From assembly GCF_000024345.1 (NCBI RefSeq), contig NC_013729.1, forward strand, positions 7,254,001-7,318,000: a stretch of DNA of 64,000 nucleotides, in the 5' to 3' direction. A program made the translations under genes and the position numbers. This DNA is from Kribbella flavida DSM 17836. GTDB lineage: Bacteria; Actinomycetota; Actinomycetes; Propionibacteriales; Kribbellaceae. The notes under the pieces are model-generated. The model had not been told where the DNA came from and searched no databases. It was given only the letters and a program-made list of their open reading frames with translations. Of this stretch, positions 57,372 through 64,000 are shown piece by piece; position 1 is the stretch's first letter, and each line of letters begins with the position of its first letter.

Positions 57372-58766
57372 CTAGTCACGCCCTGGGAGTCCACGTAGGT
57401 CGTCACCGAGCTCATCGGCGGGGATGTCATGACCCGAATCGAAGCTCTTGAACGTTGCCGGTCCTTGGCGCTTGCCTGTCTTGTACGCGTAGCAAACCTC
57501 CAACTGCCGGCAGTGTCCACAGAACCGGCTGGCTACGAACGGGGACAGACTCAGCGGACCACTGGGGCCGAGGACGTAAAACATCTCGTCGGCGACCGGC
57601 CGCGACCAGGTGAAGGTCTGCTTCTCGAAGTCCGGATGGTCGCCCATCACTCGTCTGGTGACGACCGCAAAATTGTCCGTGCGTGGTTGGTACGACGAGG
57701 AGACCGTCAGGAGCCAAGGCACGTCCTCCAGGAAGCGAGCTCGGTGCAGAGCTCCTTCCAGATGTGGCCTCAAGGTTGCTAGCCGAAGCGTGGCCTCCTG
57801 CCGTGTGTGTGGCTTGTCTCCATGGGCGGCACGGTTGCGCTCATTCCGCAAGACGTTCAAGTGGTCCACAACACTCGGTTCGTCCGGGCGACTTTCCAGT
57901 GCTTCACGGAAACCTGGAATCAGCGCCGGGTGCGCGGTGACCAGTGCGTTCAAACTGGCTAGCCAGTTGGTCCACGTTCCGAACATCGCACCGCTGCCGA
58001 CATAGGCTTGCTTCAGCCTTGCCAAAGCAGGTTCGGCAAGCAACGCCGTGTCACTTCCCGAGCCCGTCCGAGCATGGTCCTTCAGCAGGGCGGCAGCCGT
58101 CACGCTGATCACGATCGCGAGGGTTTCCCCTGCATCGATCACCGCCTCATATTCATCCCTTGGCGTGTGTGCCTGCTGCACAATGCGAACCGCCCGCGCT
58201 ATGGGGTGCGGAAGAGACCTTCGTGCTGCACTGAACGCATCAGATGAACCGCTCGAGTGAGCAGCCCCTGGTGGCACCGTTACCTGAGCGACTGGCATCA
58301 CCTGAGGTACAGTCGGCGCAACGTGCCATGGGAATTCCGGCACCTGAGGACCGTGGTGGGCTCGATCGGCCGGCAGTTCAAGGGCGTCCTGTAGCCGATG
58401 CGGAGCGGTCGACCGGGGTGCGGGCTGGACCAACGGCGCAGTTCCGTGTGTCGGCCGTCCCGGCGCGTCCGGGCGAACCTCTTGCTGCGAACGCTGCGCC
58501 CGGCGCCAACGCCACCTCCGGAAAAGCAAGCGCAGCCACGCCGGTAGTACGCCGAAGGTTCCGCCGAAAAGCACAATTCCCAAGGGGATGTCGACCCAGA
58601 GGGGTGATGAACTCGGCACCTCGCTGGCTGGTAGCGAGACTATCGGGAGAGCGACGTTGGCAACCGTCAGCCAGAACGCCCAGTCGCGGTACAGCGGACC
58701 GTCGTACAGACGCAGGACTGCATTGCGGCGCTTGGGTCTCGGGATCGGCGGTTGATACATGGCCAT
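57372..58766 (-). CDS. Membrane-anchored protein with HEPN RNase motif and Cys cluster, unknown function
   Basis: A 464-residue protein I do not recognise as a named family. Two membrane helices lie at about 31-48 and 57-81, then a basic and Pro-rich cytoplasmic link (85-180). A helical domain follows (about 185-345) that contains LRNERNRAAHG, with R310-N-x3-H315, the R-x4-6-H motif of HEPN ribonucleases. A C-terminal alpha/beta part carries C416-x2-C419...C425, a possible zinc site. Codon use is less GC-biased than in neighbouring genes, suggesting acquisition by transfer. The ATG at 58766 follows GGGGGATT. A role as a toxin-like RNase or defence effector is inference only. Confidence 0.6.
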   Translation of the reverse strand: MAMYQPPIPRPKRRNAVLRLYDGPLYRDWAFWLTVANVALPIVSLPASEVPSSSPLWVDIPLGIVLFGGTFGVLPAWLRLLFRRWRWRRAQRSQQEVRPDAPGRPTHGTAPLVQPAPRSTAPHRLQDALELPADRAHHGPQVPEFPWHVAPTVPQVMPVAQVTVPPGAAHSSGSSDAFSAARRSLPHPIARAVRIVQQAHTPRDEYEAVIDAGETLAIVISVTAAALLKDHARTGSGSDTALLAEPALARLKQAYVGSGAMFGTWTNWLASLNALVTAHPALIPGFREALESRPDEPSVVDHLNVLRNERNRAAHGDKPHTRQEATLRLATLRPHLEGALHRARFLEDVPWLLTVSSSYQPRTDNFAVVTRRVMGDHPDFEKQTFTWSRPVADEMFYVLGPSGPLSLSPFVASRFCGHCRQLEVCYAYKTGKRQGPATFKSFDSGHDIPADELGDDLRGLPGRD

Positions 58767-58957
58767 CTAGAATCCCCCAACCGCCGACCATGATGCTGTC
58801 GCCCAGCCCCTGCTCGGCAGCGGCTGGTCGACCGTATTTTACTTACCTGACTCAGAACATCTAGGGCTTGAATGAACTGATGAGCCGTACTACATGATCG
58901 CTTGTGATGGAAGTTCCTGAGCCAGCTGAATTGCCCTTATCCCACTTCTACTTCCGG
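58767..58957. other. Intergenic region, lower GC
   Basis: 191 bases with A+T-rich patches (TATTTTACTTACC) and no gene. It probably holds the promoter of the HEPN-like gene. I see no clear terminator for the gene ending at 58958. Confidence 0.35.
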
Positions 58958-60877
58958 TCAGCTGCCGCCGGCGCCGACGAGTTGGCCGTCCAGGGAGAGG
59001 ATGCGGACCTTGCCCTGGCCCTTGGCGGGGATGACGAGAGCGACCTGGTGCAAGTAGTCCTGGTGCAGGGTCTGGGTGTACTTGACGTGGCTACTGAAGG
59101 CCGTGGCGCTGCCGCTGGTCCAGTACGCGTTGGAGCCGGGCTCGATGCGCTGCAGGTACTGCTCGGTGAGAGCCAGGAAGACGAGCGCCTCGCCGGTCGC
59201 GGTGATGAAGGTCAGCGGTTCGCCGTACGGGCGGAAGGTGTCGGTGACGGTGGAGATGTAGCTCTCCTTGATGTCCGCGATCTTGTCCTTGGCCCGGTCG
59301 GTCAGCAGGTCGACGGTGCCGGGCGACGGGACGAACCGGCCGGCCGTCGGGGACCCGGCGCCGCCGGACAGGTACGCGGCCAGGTTCGCGGCGGCCGTCT
59401 GGGGCAGCTCGGCGAGCTCGGCCATGTCAGCCTTCGTGGGCGGGCGCAGGCCTTCCATCGGCGGCAGCTTCATCGTGGCGCTCGGGTAGACGGAGTACTT
59501 CAGCGTCCAGGGGTCGCCGGCCGTCGTGCGCTCCCAGACCCCGAGCTGGCGACTGTCCGGGCTGGTGGAGACGCCCGAGCTGACCACGAACCGCATCGGG
59601 TAGCTGCCGTACTGCGGGGCGCCGATGCGCGGGTCGGTGTAGCTGAACGGCTTGATCCTGTCCTTGCCGGCCGGGTCGGTCTTCCGCCCGATCTGGTACC
59701 CGGCCCGGGTCATCGCCAGCGTCGGATCGGCTTCGATCGTCGCGGCGAGCTGGGCATCGCGGGCCTGGTTCGCCTTGTTGTTGACCTCGTTGTACCGCTT
59801 GACCACCGCCTGCCCGTCGGCCACCGTCACCGCCGCCCGGGTGAACGGCGCCGCCGCACTGTTGCGCACCGGCATCGCCACGCAGCCGGTTGCCGTCAGC
59901 AACACCAAACCGCCGGTCAGCACCCCCGCCACCCGGCGGACCGTGCCCGGCACCCGGGGCGGCGTGTACGCCGGCACCTGGTACTGCGGCGGAATCCCCG
60001 GCACCGGCCGCGGCCGCTCCCCCGAACCCCCACCCGACTGCGTCCCGTTGCCCGGCTCGGAGTCGTCGTCCGAGCCGGAGTTCTGGCTGGGTCCGGTGTC
60101 CGGGCTCGACTCGGAGGCGTCGGCCGGCCGGCTGCCGACGGGGGCGGGCTGCGGCCGCTCCCCGCCGTCGGCCGGACTCGGAGCCGAAGTGACCGAGGGT
60201 GCCGGGTACTGCGTTCCCGGAGCGGCGTACTGGGCGACCGGGAAGGGGGTCGTGGTGTTCTCCGGCGCCCCGGGACGGCGCTTGGCGAACGCCAGCCAGA
60301 GCCCGGCGAACAGCAGCATCAGACCGACTCCGAGAACGATCAGGCAGGTACCGAAAAGCCCCTTGAGCTCCATCCCGACAGTGACCCGCGCATCCGTCCC
60401 CGGCGTCCCGTCCGCGTTCATCACGACCACGTCGTACGCGCCGTCGTGCGTCGACCAGCGCACCGTCTGCTCGCCGGCGCCGCTCGCCTCCGCGACCCAC
60501 CAGTCCAGCTCGGCCGGCGGGTTCAGCTTGCTCTGCCCGCCCTTCATCTCCTGCGTGCCGAACGTCGCCGGCGGGTCGAACCGCACCACCCGCGTGTACG
60601 CCGACGCGCCGAGGTAGCTCGCCACGTCCAGGTCGTGCGCGATGCCGACAAAAACCGGCCGGTCGCTCTGCGCCGTCACCCGCAGGGTGAACCCGTGCCG
60701 GTCCAGCAAGTCGGGCGCCGTCGCCACGGCCAGCCCGCGCCCGGTCAGCCGTTGCTCACCCGTGTCGACGGTGCTGTCGGGCCCGACCAGCCAGAACGCG
60801 GCGGCCGCCGCGGCAACCGTGACGAGCAGCCCCACCAGGGCAAGCAGCAGACCGAGAACGACGCGGGCGAAACGCAT
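58958..60877 (-). CDS. Large membrane protein with Pro-rich linker and internal lipobox-like segment
   Basis: A 639-residue protein with the ATG at 60877 (MRFARVVLGLLLALVGLLV), preceded by GGGAG. A first membrane helix (about 7-30) leads to an outside beta domain, a second helix follows (about 177-200, GTCLIVLGVGLMLLFAGLW), then about 110 residues rich in Pro, Ser and Gly. Next is a third hydrophobic segment ending LTATGC (about 303-320), which looks like a lipobox in mid-protein. The C-terminal ~310 residues resemble secreted substrate-binding-like domains of unknown function (LKYSVYPSATMKLPPMEG). It reads like a membrane protein fused to what was once a separate lipoprotein. Confidence 0.75.
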   Translation of the reverse strand: MRFARVVLGLLLALVGLLVTVAAAAAAFWLVGPDSTVDTGEQRLTGRGLAVATAPDLLDRHGFTLRVTAQSDRPVFVGIAHDLDVASYLGASAYTRVVRFDPPATFGTQEMKGGQSKLNPPAELDWWVAEASGAGEQTVRWSTHDGAYDVVVMNADGTPGTDARVTVGMELKGLFGTCLIVLGVGLMLLFAGLWLAFAKRRPGAPENTTTPFPVAQYAAPGTQYPAPSVTSAPSPADGGERPQPAPVGSRPADASESSPDTGPSQNSGSDDDSEPGNGTQSGGGSGERPRPVPGIPPQYQVPAYTPPRVPGTVRRVAGVLTGGLVLLTATGCVAMPVRNSAAAPFTRAAVTVADGQAVVKRYNEVNNKANQARDAQLAATIEADPTLAMTRAGYQIGRKTDPAGKDRIKPFSYTDPRIGAPQYGSYPMRFVVSSGVSTSPDSRQLGVWERTTAGDPWTLKYSVYPSATMKLPPMEGLRPPTKADMAELAELPQTAAANLAAYLSGGAGSPTAGRFVPSPGTVDLLTDRAKDKIADIKESYISTVTDTFRPYGEPLTFITATGEALVFLALTEQYLQRIEPGSNAYWTSGSATAFSSHVKYTQTLHQDYLHQVALVIPAKGQGKVRILSLDGQLVGAGGS

Positions 60878-61087
60878 GGCAAAGGGCTCCCGTTGAACGA
60901 CACACCGGATCCGAGGCGGAGGACCGGCCGGCACAGCCGTTGCCGGGTGACATGTCACCCGCGCAGGACTGCCCGTCGTCCACGGATAACTGCCCAGGCA
61001 ACGAATCCGTTACGCGCCCACGCCCCTCGACCCCGGCCCGCCCGCAAAACCACCTGCGCCCCGCCCTGCCGGCTGACACGCTGAACC
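60878..61087. other. Divergent intergenic region
   Basis: 210 bases between two divergent genes with no gene of its own. GTGACATGTCACC at 60947-60959 contains the palindrome GGTGACATGTCACC with 7-base arms (60946-60959), a possible regulator site. Confidence 0.45.
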
Positions 61088-61534
61088 ATGCCCGTACGCC
61101 GCCTGACGCCCGCCGACTGGTCCGACCTGTGGCCGCTCGTCCAGGGCTTCGGCACCGATCAGACCGAGTCGGATGCCGGCGACATCTACGCCGAGCTCCT
61201 GGCCGACCAGCGCTGGCTCATCCTCGGGTACGCCGAACCAGGCGGCCGACTGATCGGCTACGCCGCCGCGCAGAACTACGGACCGCACCTCCGCGCGGGC
61301 CGCCGCAACCAGGGTCGCTTGCACGACCTCTACGTCCACCCGACCAAACGGAGTACTGGAGTCGGCCGCGCGCTGGTCGCGGCGGTGGTGGAGTGGGCGG
61401 AGGGGCAGGTTCGGTGGCTGGAGTGGCAGGCGCACGAGGATCGGGCGGCGCCGTTCTACGAGCGGCTGGGTTATCGCGGTGTGCGGTGTCCGCAGCCCGA
61501 GTACCCGACGTTCGAGATCGACTTCGGCGCCTAG
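61088..61534 (+). CDS. GNAT-family N-acetyltransferase
   Basis: A 148-residue single-domain acetyltransferase. The acetyl-CoA loop is HDLYVHPTKRSTGVGRALV (about 78-96), followed by WQAHEDRAAPFYERLGY, the usual motif B. Substrate unknown. Its TAG stop overlaps the stop of the converging MerR-DnaN gene. Confidence 0.88.
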   Translation: MPVRRLTPADWSDLWPLVQGFGTDQTESDAGDIYAELLADQRWLILGYAEPGGRLIGYAAAQNYGPHLRAGRRNQGRLHDLYVHPTKRSTGVGRALVAAVVEWAEGQVRWLEWQAHEDRAAPFYERLGYRGVRCPQPEYPTFEIDFGA

Positions 61535-62631
61535 GTGTACTCGGGCAGGCGGGTGGGCATGACGAGGGTGGTGAAGGTGCCCTGGTCGGCGGAGCGGATG
61601 ACGACCGGGCGGTTTGGAGCGTGGATCTCCAGCAGCACGTCCGGGCCGACGCCGGTGTGCAGGGCGGCCGTCAGAAGCCGGGCGGTGAACCCGATCCGCA
61701 GCGGCTCACCCGACACGAGCGCCGCCAAGTGCCCACCTGGCACCGACGGCTGACTGGCCGGGGAACTGCCCTCGACCGTGACCTGCGAGGGCTCGATGCT
61801 CAGCGCAACGACGTCGGCGGCTCCGAGTAGCTCGGCCAGCGCCAGGCGGTCGACCAGGACCCGGCACACCGGCGGCCCCAGCCCTTCCAGGATCGCCTGG
61901 TACGCCGGATACTCCTCCTCCACGACCTGCAGCTCCCGGACATCTCCCGCAAGTGCACCGTGGGGCTCCGAGCGGCTCAGCACAACCTGGGTCGGCGTGA
62001 CGTCCAGCTGCACACTCCCCGCGGACGCTACCCACCGCGTCAGCTCAGTCAGCTCCGAAGCCCGCACCAGCACCGCCCCCGGCGTACCGCTGAACGCCTG
62101 CGGATGCAGCTTGCGGACGGCCAGCCGGTACCGGTCAGTCGCAACCAGCGTCACCTCGTCCTCCGCCAGCTCGATCCGCACACACGCGAGCACCGGCAAC
62201 TCGTCCCCCTCCGCCGCCGACGGCGTCACCTGACGGATCGCACTCGCCAGCTCAGGCCCACCCAGCGTCACCCCACGCTCTCGAACCGCAGCAGCCGGAA
62301 CGCCGAGCGTGCCGAGGATCCGCGCTGCCGCCTGCCGGGTCGCCGCCGCCTTCTGCTCGACCGTCCGCAGATGCGTCTCCACCACCGACGCCGCCAGCGC
62401 CGGCTCCCCGTCGAGCACCCGGCGCACCTCCGGCAGGGGCAGGTCGATCGCCCGCAGGTCCCGCAGCAACCGGGCCCGCGGCTCCTGCTCGGGCGCGTAG
62501 TACCGGTAGCCGTTGCTCTCGTCGACCACCGCCGGGCGCAGCACGTCGCAGTCGTCGTAGAACCGCAGCGCGCTGGGCGTCAGCCCCACCCGCCGCGCGA
62601 AGGCGCTGATGTTCACCAGGTCGTCCACCAC
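61531..62631 (-). CDS. MerR helix-turn-helix fused to DNA polymerase III beta-clamp (DnaN) domains
   Basis: A 366-residue fusion. Residues 1-70 are a MerR DNA-binding domain (NISAFARRVGLTPSALRFYDDCDVLRP, NGYRYY), then a helix (about 78-112). From about 130 the protein follows DnaN domains II and III: LPVLACVRIELAEDEVTLVATDRYRLAVRKL mirrors the clamp block ending ATDGYRLAVR, and the C-terminus TLVMPTRL mirrors the clamp end LLMPVRL. Clamp domain I is absent and is replaced by the HTH part. I know such proteins only as automatic annotations in actinomycetes; no function is established to my knowledge. MerR proteins dimerise, so two copies could form a four-domain partial ring; that is speculation. 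Confidence 0.85.
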   Translation of the reverse strand: MVDDLVNISAFARRVGLTPSALRFYDDCDVLRPAVVDESNGYRYYAPEQEPRARLLRDLRAIDLPLPEVRRVLDGEPALAASVVETHLRTVEQKAAATRQAAARILGTLGVPAAAVRERGVTLGGPELASAIRQVTPSAAEGDELPVLACVRIELAEDEVTLVATDRYRLAVRKLHPQAFSGTPGAVLVRASELTELTRWVASAGSVQLDVTPTQVVLSRSEPHGALAGDVRELQVVEEEYPAYQAILEGLGPPVCRVLVDRLALAELLGAADVVALSIEPSQVTVEGSSPASQPSVPGGHLAALVSGEPLRIGFTARLLTAALHTGVGPDVLLEIHAPNRPVVIRSADQGTFTTLVMPTRLPEYT

Positions 62632-62705
62632 AGCCCCGATCCTCGGCCTTCGAGCGACTCGAAGGTCAACGCGCGCGTACCGGCGCCGATGGTGAGAATA
62701 GGGGC

Positions 62706-63179
62706 GTGTCGAGGTTGTTCGTGGTCACCGGAGCGCCCGGCGCGGGCAAGTCCACCGTGGTGCCCGAGCTGCTCCGGCTGAGCGCCGGCGGGCTCGTGGT
62801 GATGGACATGGACGAGCTGCTCGACGACGAGGGCAGCCTGCTCGGCATCACGATCGCCGATCAGAGCGGCGCTCCGCACTGGCCGGCGTACAACCTGGTC
62901 TGGCGGCGCATCACCGAGCTCGTCCGCCGCTCCGGCATCCCCGTGCTCTTGCTCTCCCCGCTGAGCCCGAGCCAGCTGCCCGAGGGCCGCTGGCTGCACC
63001 TCGACTGCCCGGACGCCGTACGCCGGGAGCGACTCGCCGCCCGCGGCTGGGACGCCGCCGCCATCGACGCCGCGATCCACGACGCGGCCGAGACCCGCAA
63101 ACTCGTGCCCCGCTCGGTCCCCGGCGACGGCACCCCCGAGGAAGCCGCCGAGCAGATCCTCGCCTGGGTCCAGGAGTAG
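62706..63179 (+). CDS. P-loop small-molecule kinase-like ATPase
   Basis: A 157-residue AAA/kinase-like protein with Walker A GAPGAGKST (about 9-17), VMDMDELLDD as a likely Walker B or substrate block, and a lid region DAVRRERLAARGW. This matches small nucleoside- or gluconate-kinase-like proteins of unknown substrate. GTG start, 74 bases from the divergent MerR-DnaN gene. Confidence 0.8.
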   Translation: MSRLFVVTGAPGAGKSTVVPELLRLSAGGLVVMDMDELLDDEGSLLGITIADQSGAPHWPAYNLVWRRITELVRRSGIPVLLLSPLSPSQLPEGRWLHLDCPDAVRRERLAARGWDAAAIDAAIHDAAETRKLVPRSVPGDGTPEEAAEQILAWVQE

Positions 63180-63207
63180 CGGCCGGCCATGACCGGGCTG
63201 CGGCGAG

Positions 63208-64000
63208 TCACTCGATCCGGAGCGAGGCAGGCGCTTTCGGTGCCGAGCCGATCGGCAACGGTCCGTTGCCCGGGGTGATCGAGCCGAGGACCGACGCGTG
63301 CCGGGCGCCGGTGCAGGTCGGCACGGTCGCGGGCAGGCCGTTCAGCGTGAGGAAGCCCAGGACGACGAACGCGTACGCCTCCTTCGCGACCGACGGCAGA
63401 CCGAGATCGTCGGTACTGCGCACCGGTACGCCGTCCAGCTCGTCGGCCAGGCGGTGCATCAGGGCCGGGTTGCGGATCCCGCCGCCGGCCGCGAGCACCT
63501 CGGTGCCGCCGTACGCCTTGACCGCGTCGGCGACGGTTCGCGCGGTCAGCGCCGTCACGGTGGCGACCACGTCGTCCGGCGCGATCTCGGGCAGGCCGGT
63601 CATCCGCTCCGCCAGGTAGCCGAGGTGGAACAGTTCCTTGCCCGTGCTCTTCGGCGCCGGCCGCGCGTAGTACGGCTCGGCCAGCAGCCGCTCGAACAGT
63701 CCGGGGTGCACGGACCCGCGTCCGGCCATCATGCCGTCGGCGTCGAACGTCAGCTGTCCCGCGGTCAGCTCGCCGACCACCGCGTCGATCAGCGCGTTCG
63801 CCGGTCCGGTGTCGAAGGCGACCGGATCGCCGTCCGGCGGCACGACGGTGATGTTCGCGATGCCGCCGAGGTTCAGCGCGACCGGCGAACCGGCCCGCCC
63901 GCGCAACCACAGCACGTCGAACAGGCTCACCAGCGGAGCACCCTGGCCACCCGAGGCGACGTCCCGCGACCGCAGGTCCGACACGACGGCCGTCCCGGTC
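63208..64000 (-). CDS. anmK: Anhydro-N-acetylmuramic acid kinase (5' end outside window)
   Basis: Phosphorylates and opens 1,6-anhydroMurNAc during recycling of cell-wall fragments. The visible 263 codons cover the C-terminal two thirds: SDLRSRDVASGGQGAPLVSLFD, ALNLGGIANIT, FDTGPANALIDA, STGKELFHLGYL and GGGIRNPALM, all typical of AnmK. The frame is open to base 64000, so the gene continues outside. An in-frame GTG at 63984 lies within a conserved block and is not the true start. Confidence 0.95.
   Translation of the reverse strand, partial: TGTAVVSDLRSRDVASGGQGAPLVSLFDVLWLRGRAGSPVALNLGGIANITVVPPDGDPVAFDTGPANALIDAVVGELTAGQLTFDADGMMAGRGSVHPGLFERLLAEPYYARPAPKSTGKELFHLGYLAERMTGLPEIAPDDVVATVTALTARTVADAVKAYGGTEVLAAGGGIRNPALMHRLADELDGVPVRSTDDLGLPSVAKEAYAFVVLGFLTLNGLPATVPTCTGARHASVLGSITPGNGPLPIGSAPKAPASLRIE

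Overview
The window is about 70 % G+C, almost fully coding, rich in GTG starts and in 4-base GTGA/ATGA stop-start overlaps, with Tat and lipoprotein exporters. This is typical of a soil actinomycete. The gene content (hut genes, alternative zinc-free ribosomal proteins, kdp, many secreted hydrolases) fits the Kribbella/Nocardioidaceae group; that placement is inference, since no rRNA or core marker is present.

Layout. 1-1537: the end of a glycine-betaine/proline-type ABC importer (partial permease, ATPase). 1713-6919: histidine-utilisation block: hutH-hutU, a divergent GNAT acetyltransferase plus small membrane protein, and an IclR regulator. 7011-9008: zinc-starvation block with cysteine-free S14, L33 and L31 paralogs, a COG0523 protein and a Zur-like site. 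9211-10638: a second ammonia-lyase-fold protein whose MIO triad is Gly-Thr-Gly. The same 16-bp palindrome (GTCTCGGATCCGAGAC) precedes both lyase genes, and a degenerate copy precedes the IclR gene, suggesting one small regulon. 10769-14296: two tandem SGNH esterases and a toroid-fold protein. 14297-14634: a non-coding stretch with an inverted-repeat element and a G-rich tract. 14635-22406: complete kdpFABC-DE potassium system. 22622-26348: hypothetical acidic protein, RidA-like protein, prim-pol-like protein, methyltransferase and APH-type kinase.

26584-29958 is the most system-like cassette: four translationally coupled genes for a vWA protein, a PP2C phosphatase, a Ser/Thr kinase and a RanBP2-type zinc-finger protein, resembling but not identical to the TerY-P triad. 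29975-36871: cysteine dioxygenase, amidohydrolase, LacI regulator with two operators, GAF regulator divergent from aldehyde dehydrogenase plus DUF779, and a RbsD/FucU-like protein. 37164-46015: secreted M36 metalloprotease, TetR plus DUF6204, an EtfD-like membrane Fe-S protein, a PhoD phosphatase and a discoidin-like protein. 46017-51991: SDR, an RHH/collagen-like protein with DUF4097 under a phased operator array, and two tandem lipoproteins. 52059-56462: dcd, MarR regulator, tRNA-Gly, PL8 polysaccharide lyase. 56470-64000: G5/excalibur lipoprotein, a membrane protein with a HEPN RNase motif, a proline-rich membrane protein, GNAT, a MerR-DnaN fusion, a P-loop kinase and partial anmK.

The strongest leads for new biology are the vWA/PP2C/kinase/zinc-finger operon, the MerR-beta-clamp fusion, the Gly-Thr-Gly lyase with its shared operator, and the HEPN-like membrane protein. 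All assignments come from reading motifs and context by eye; no searches were run.
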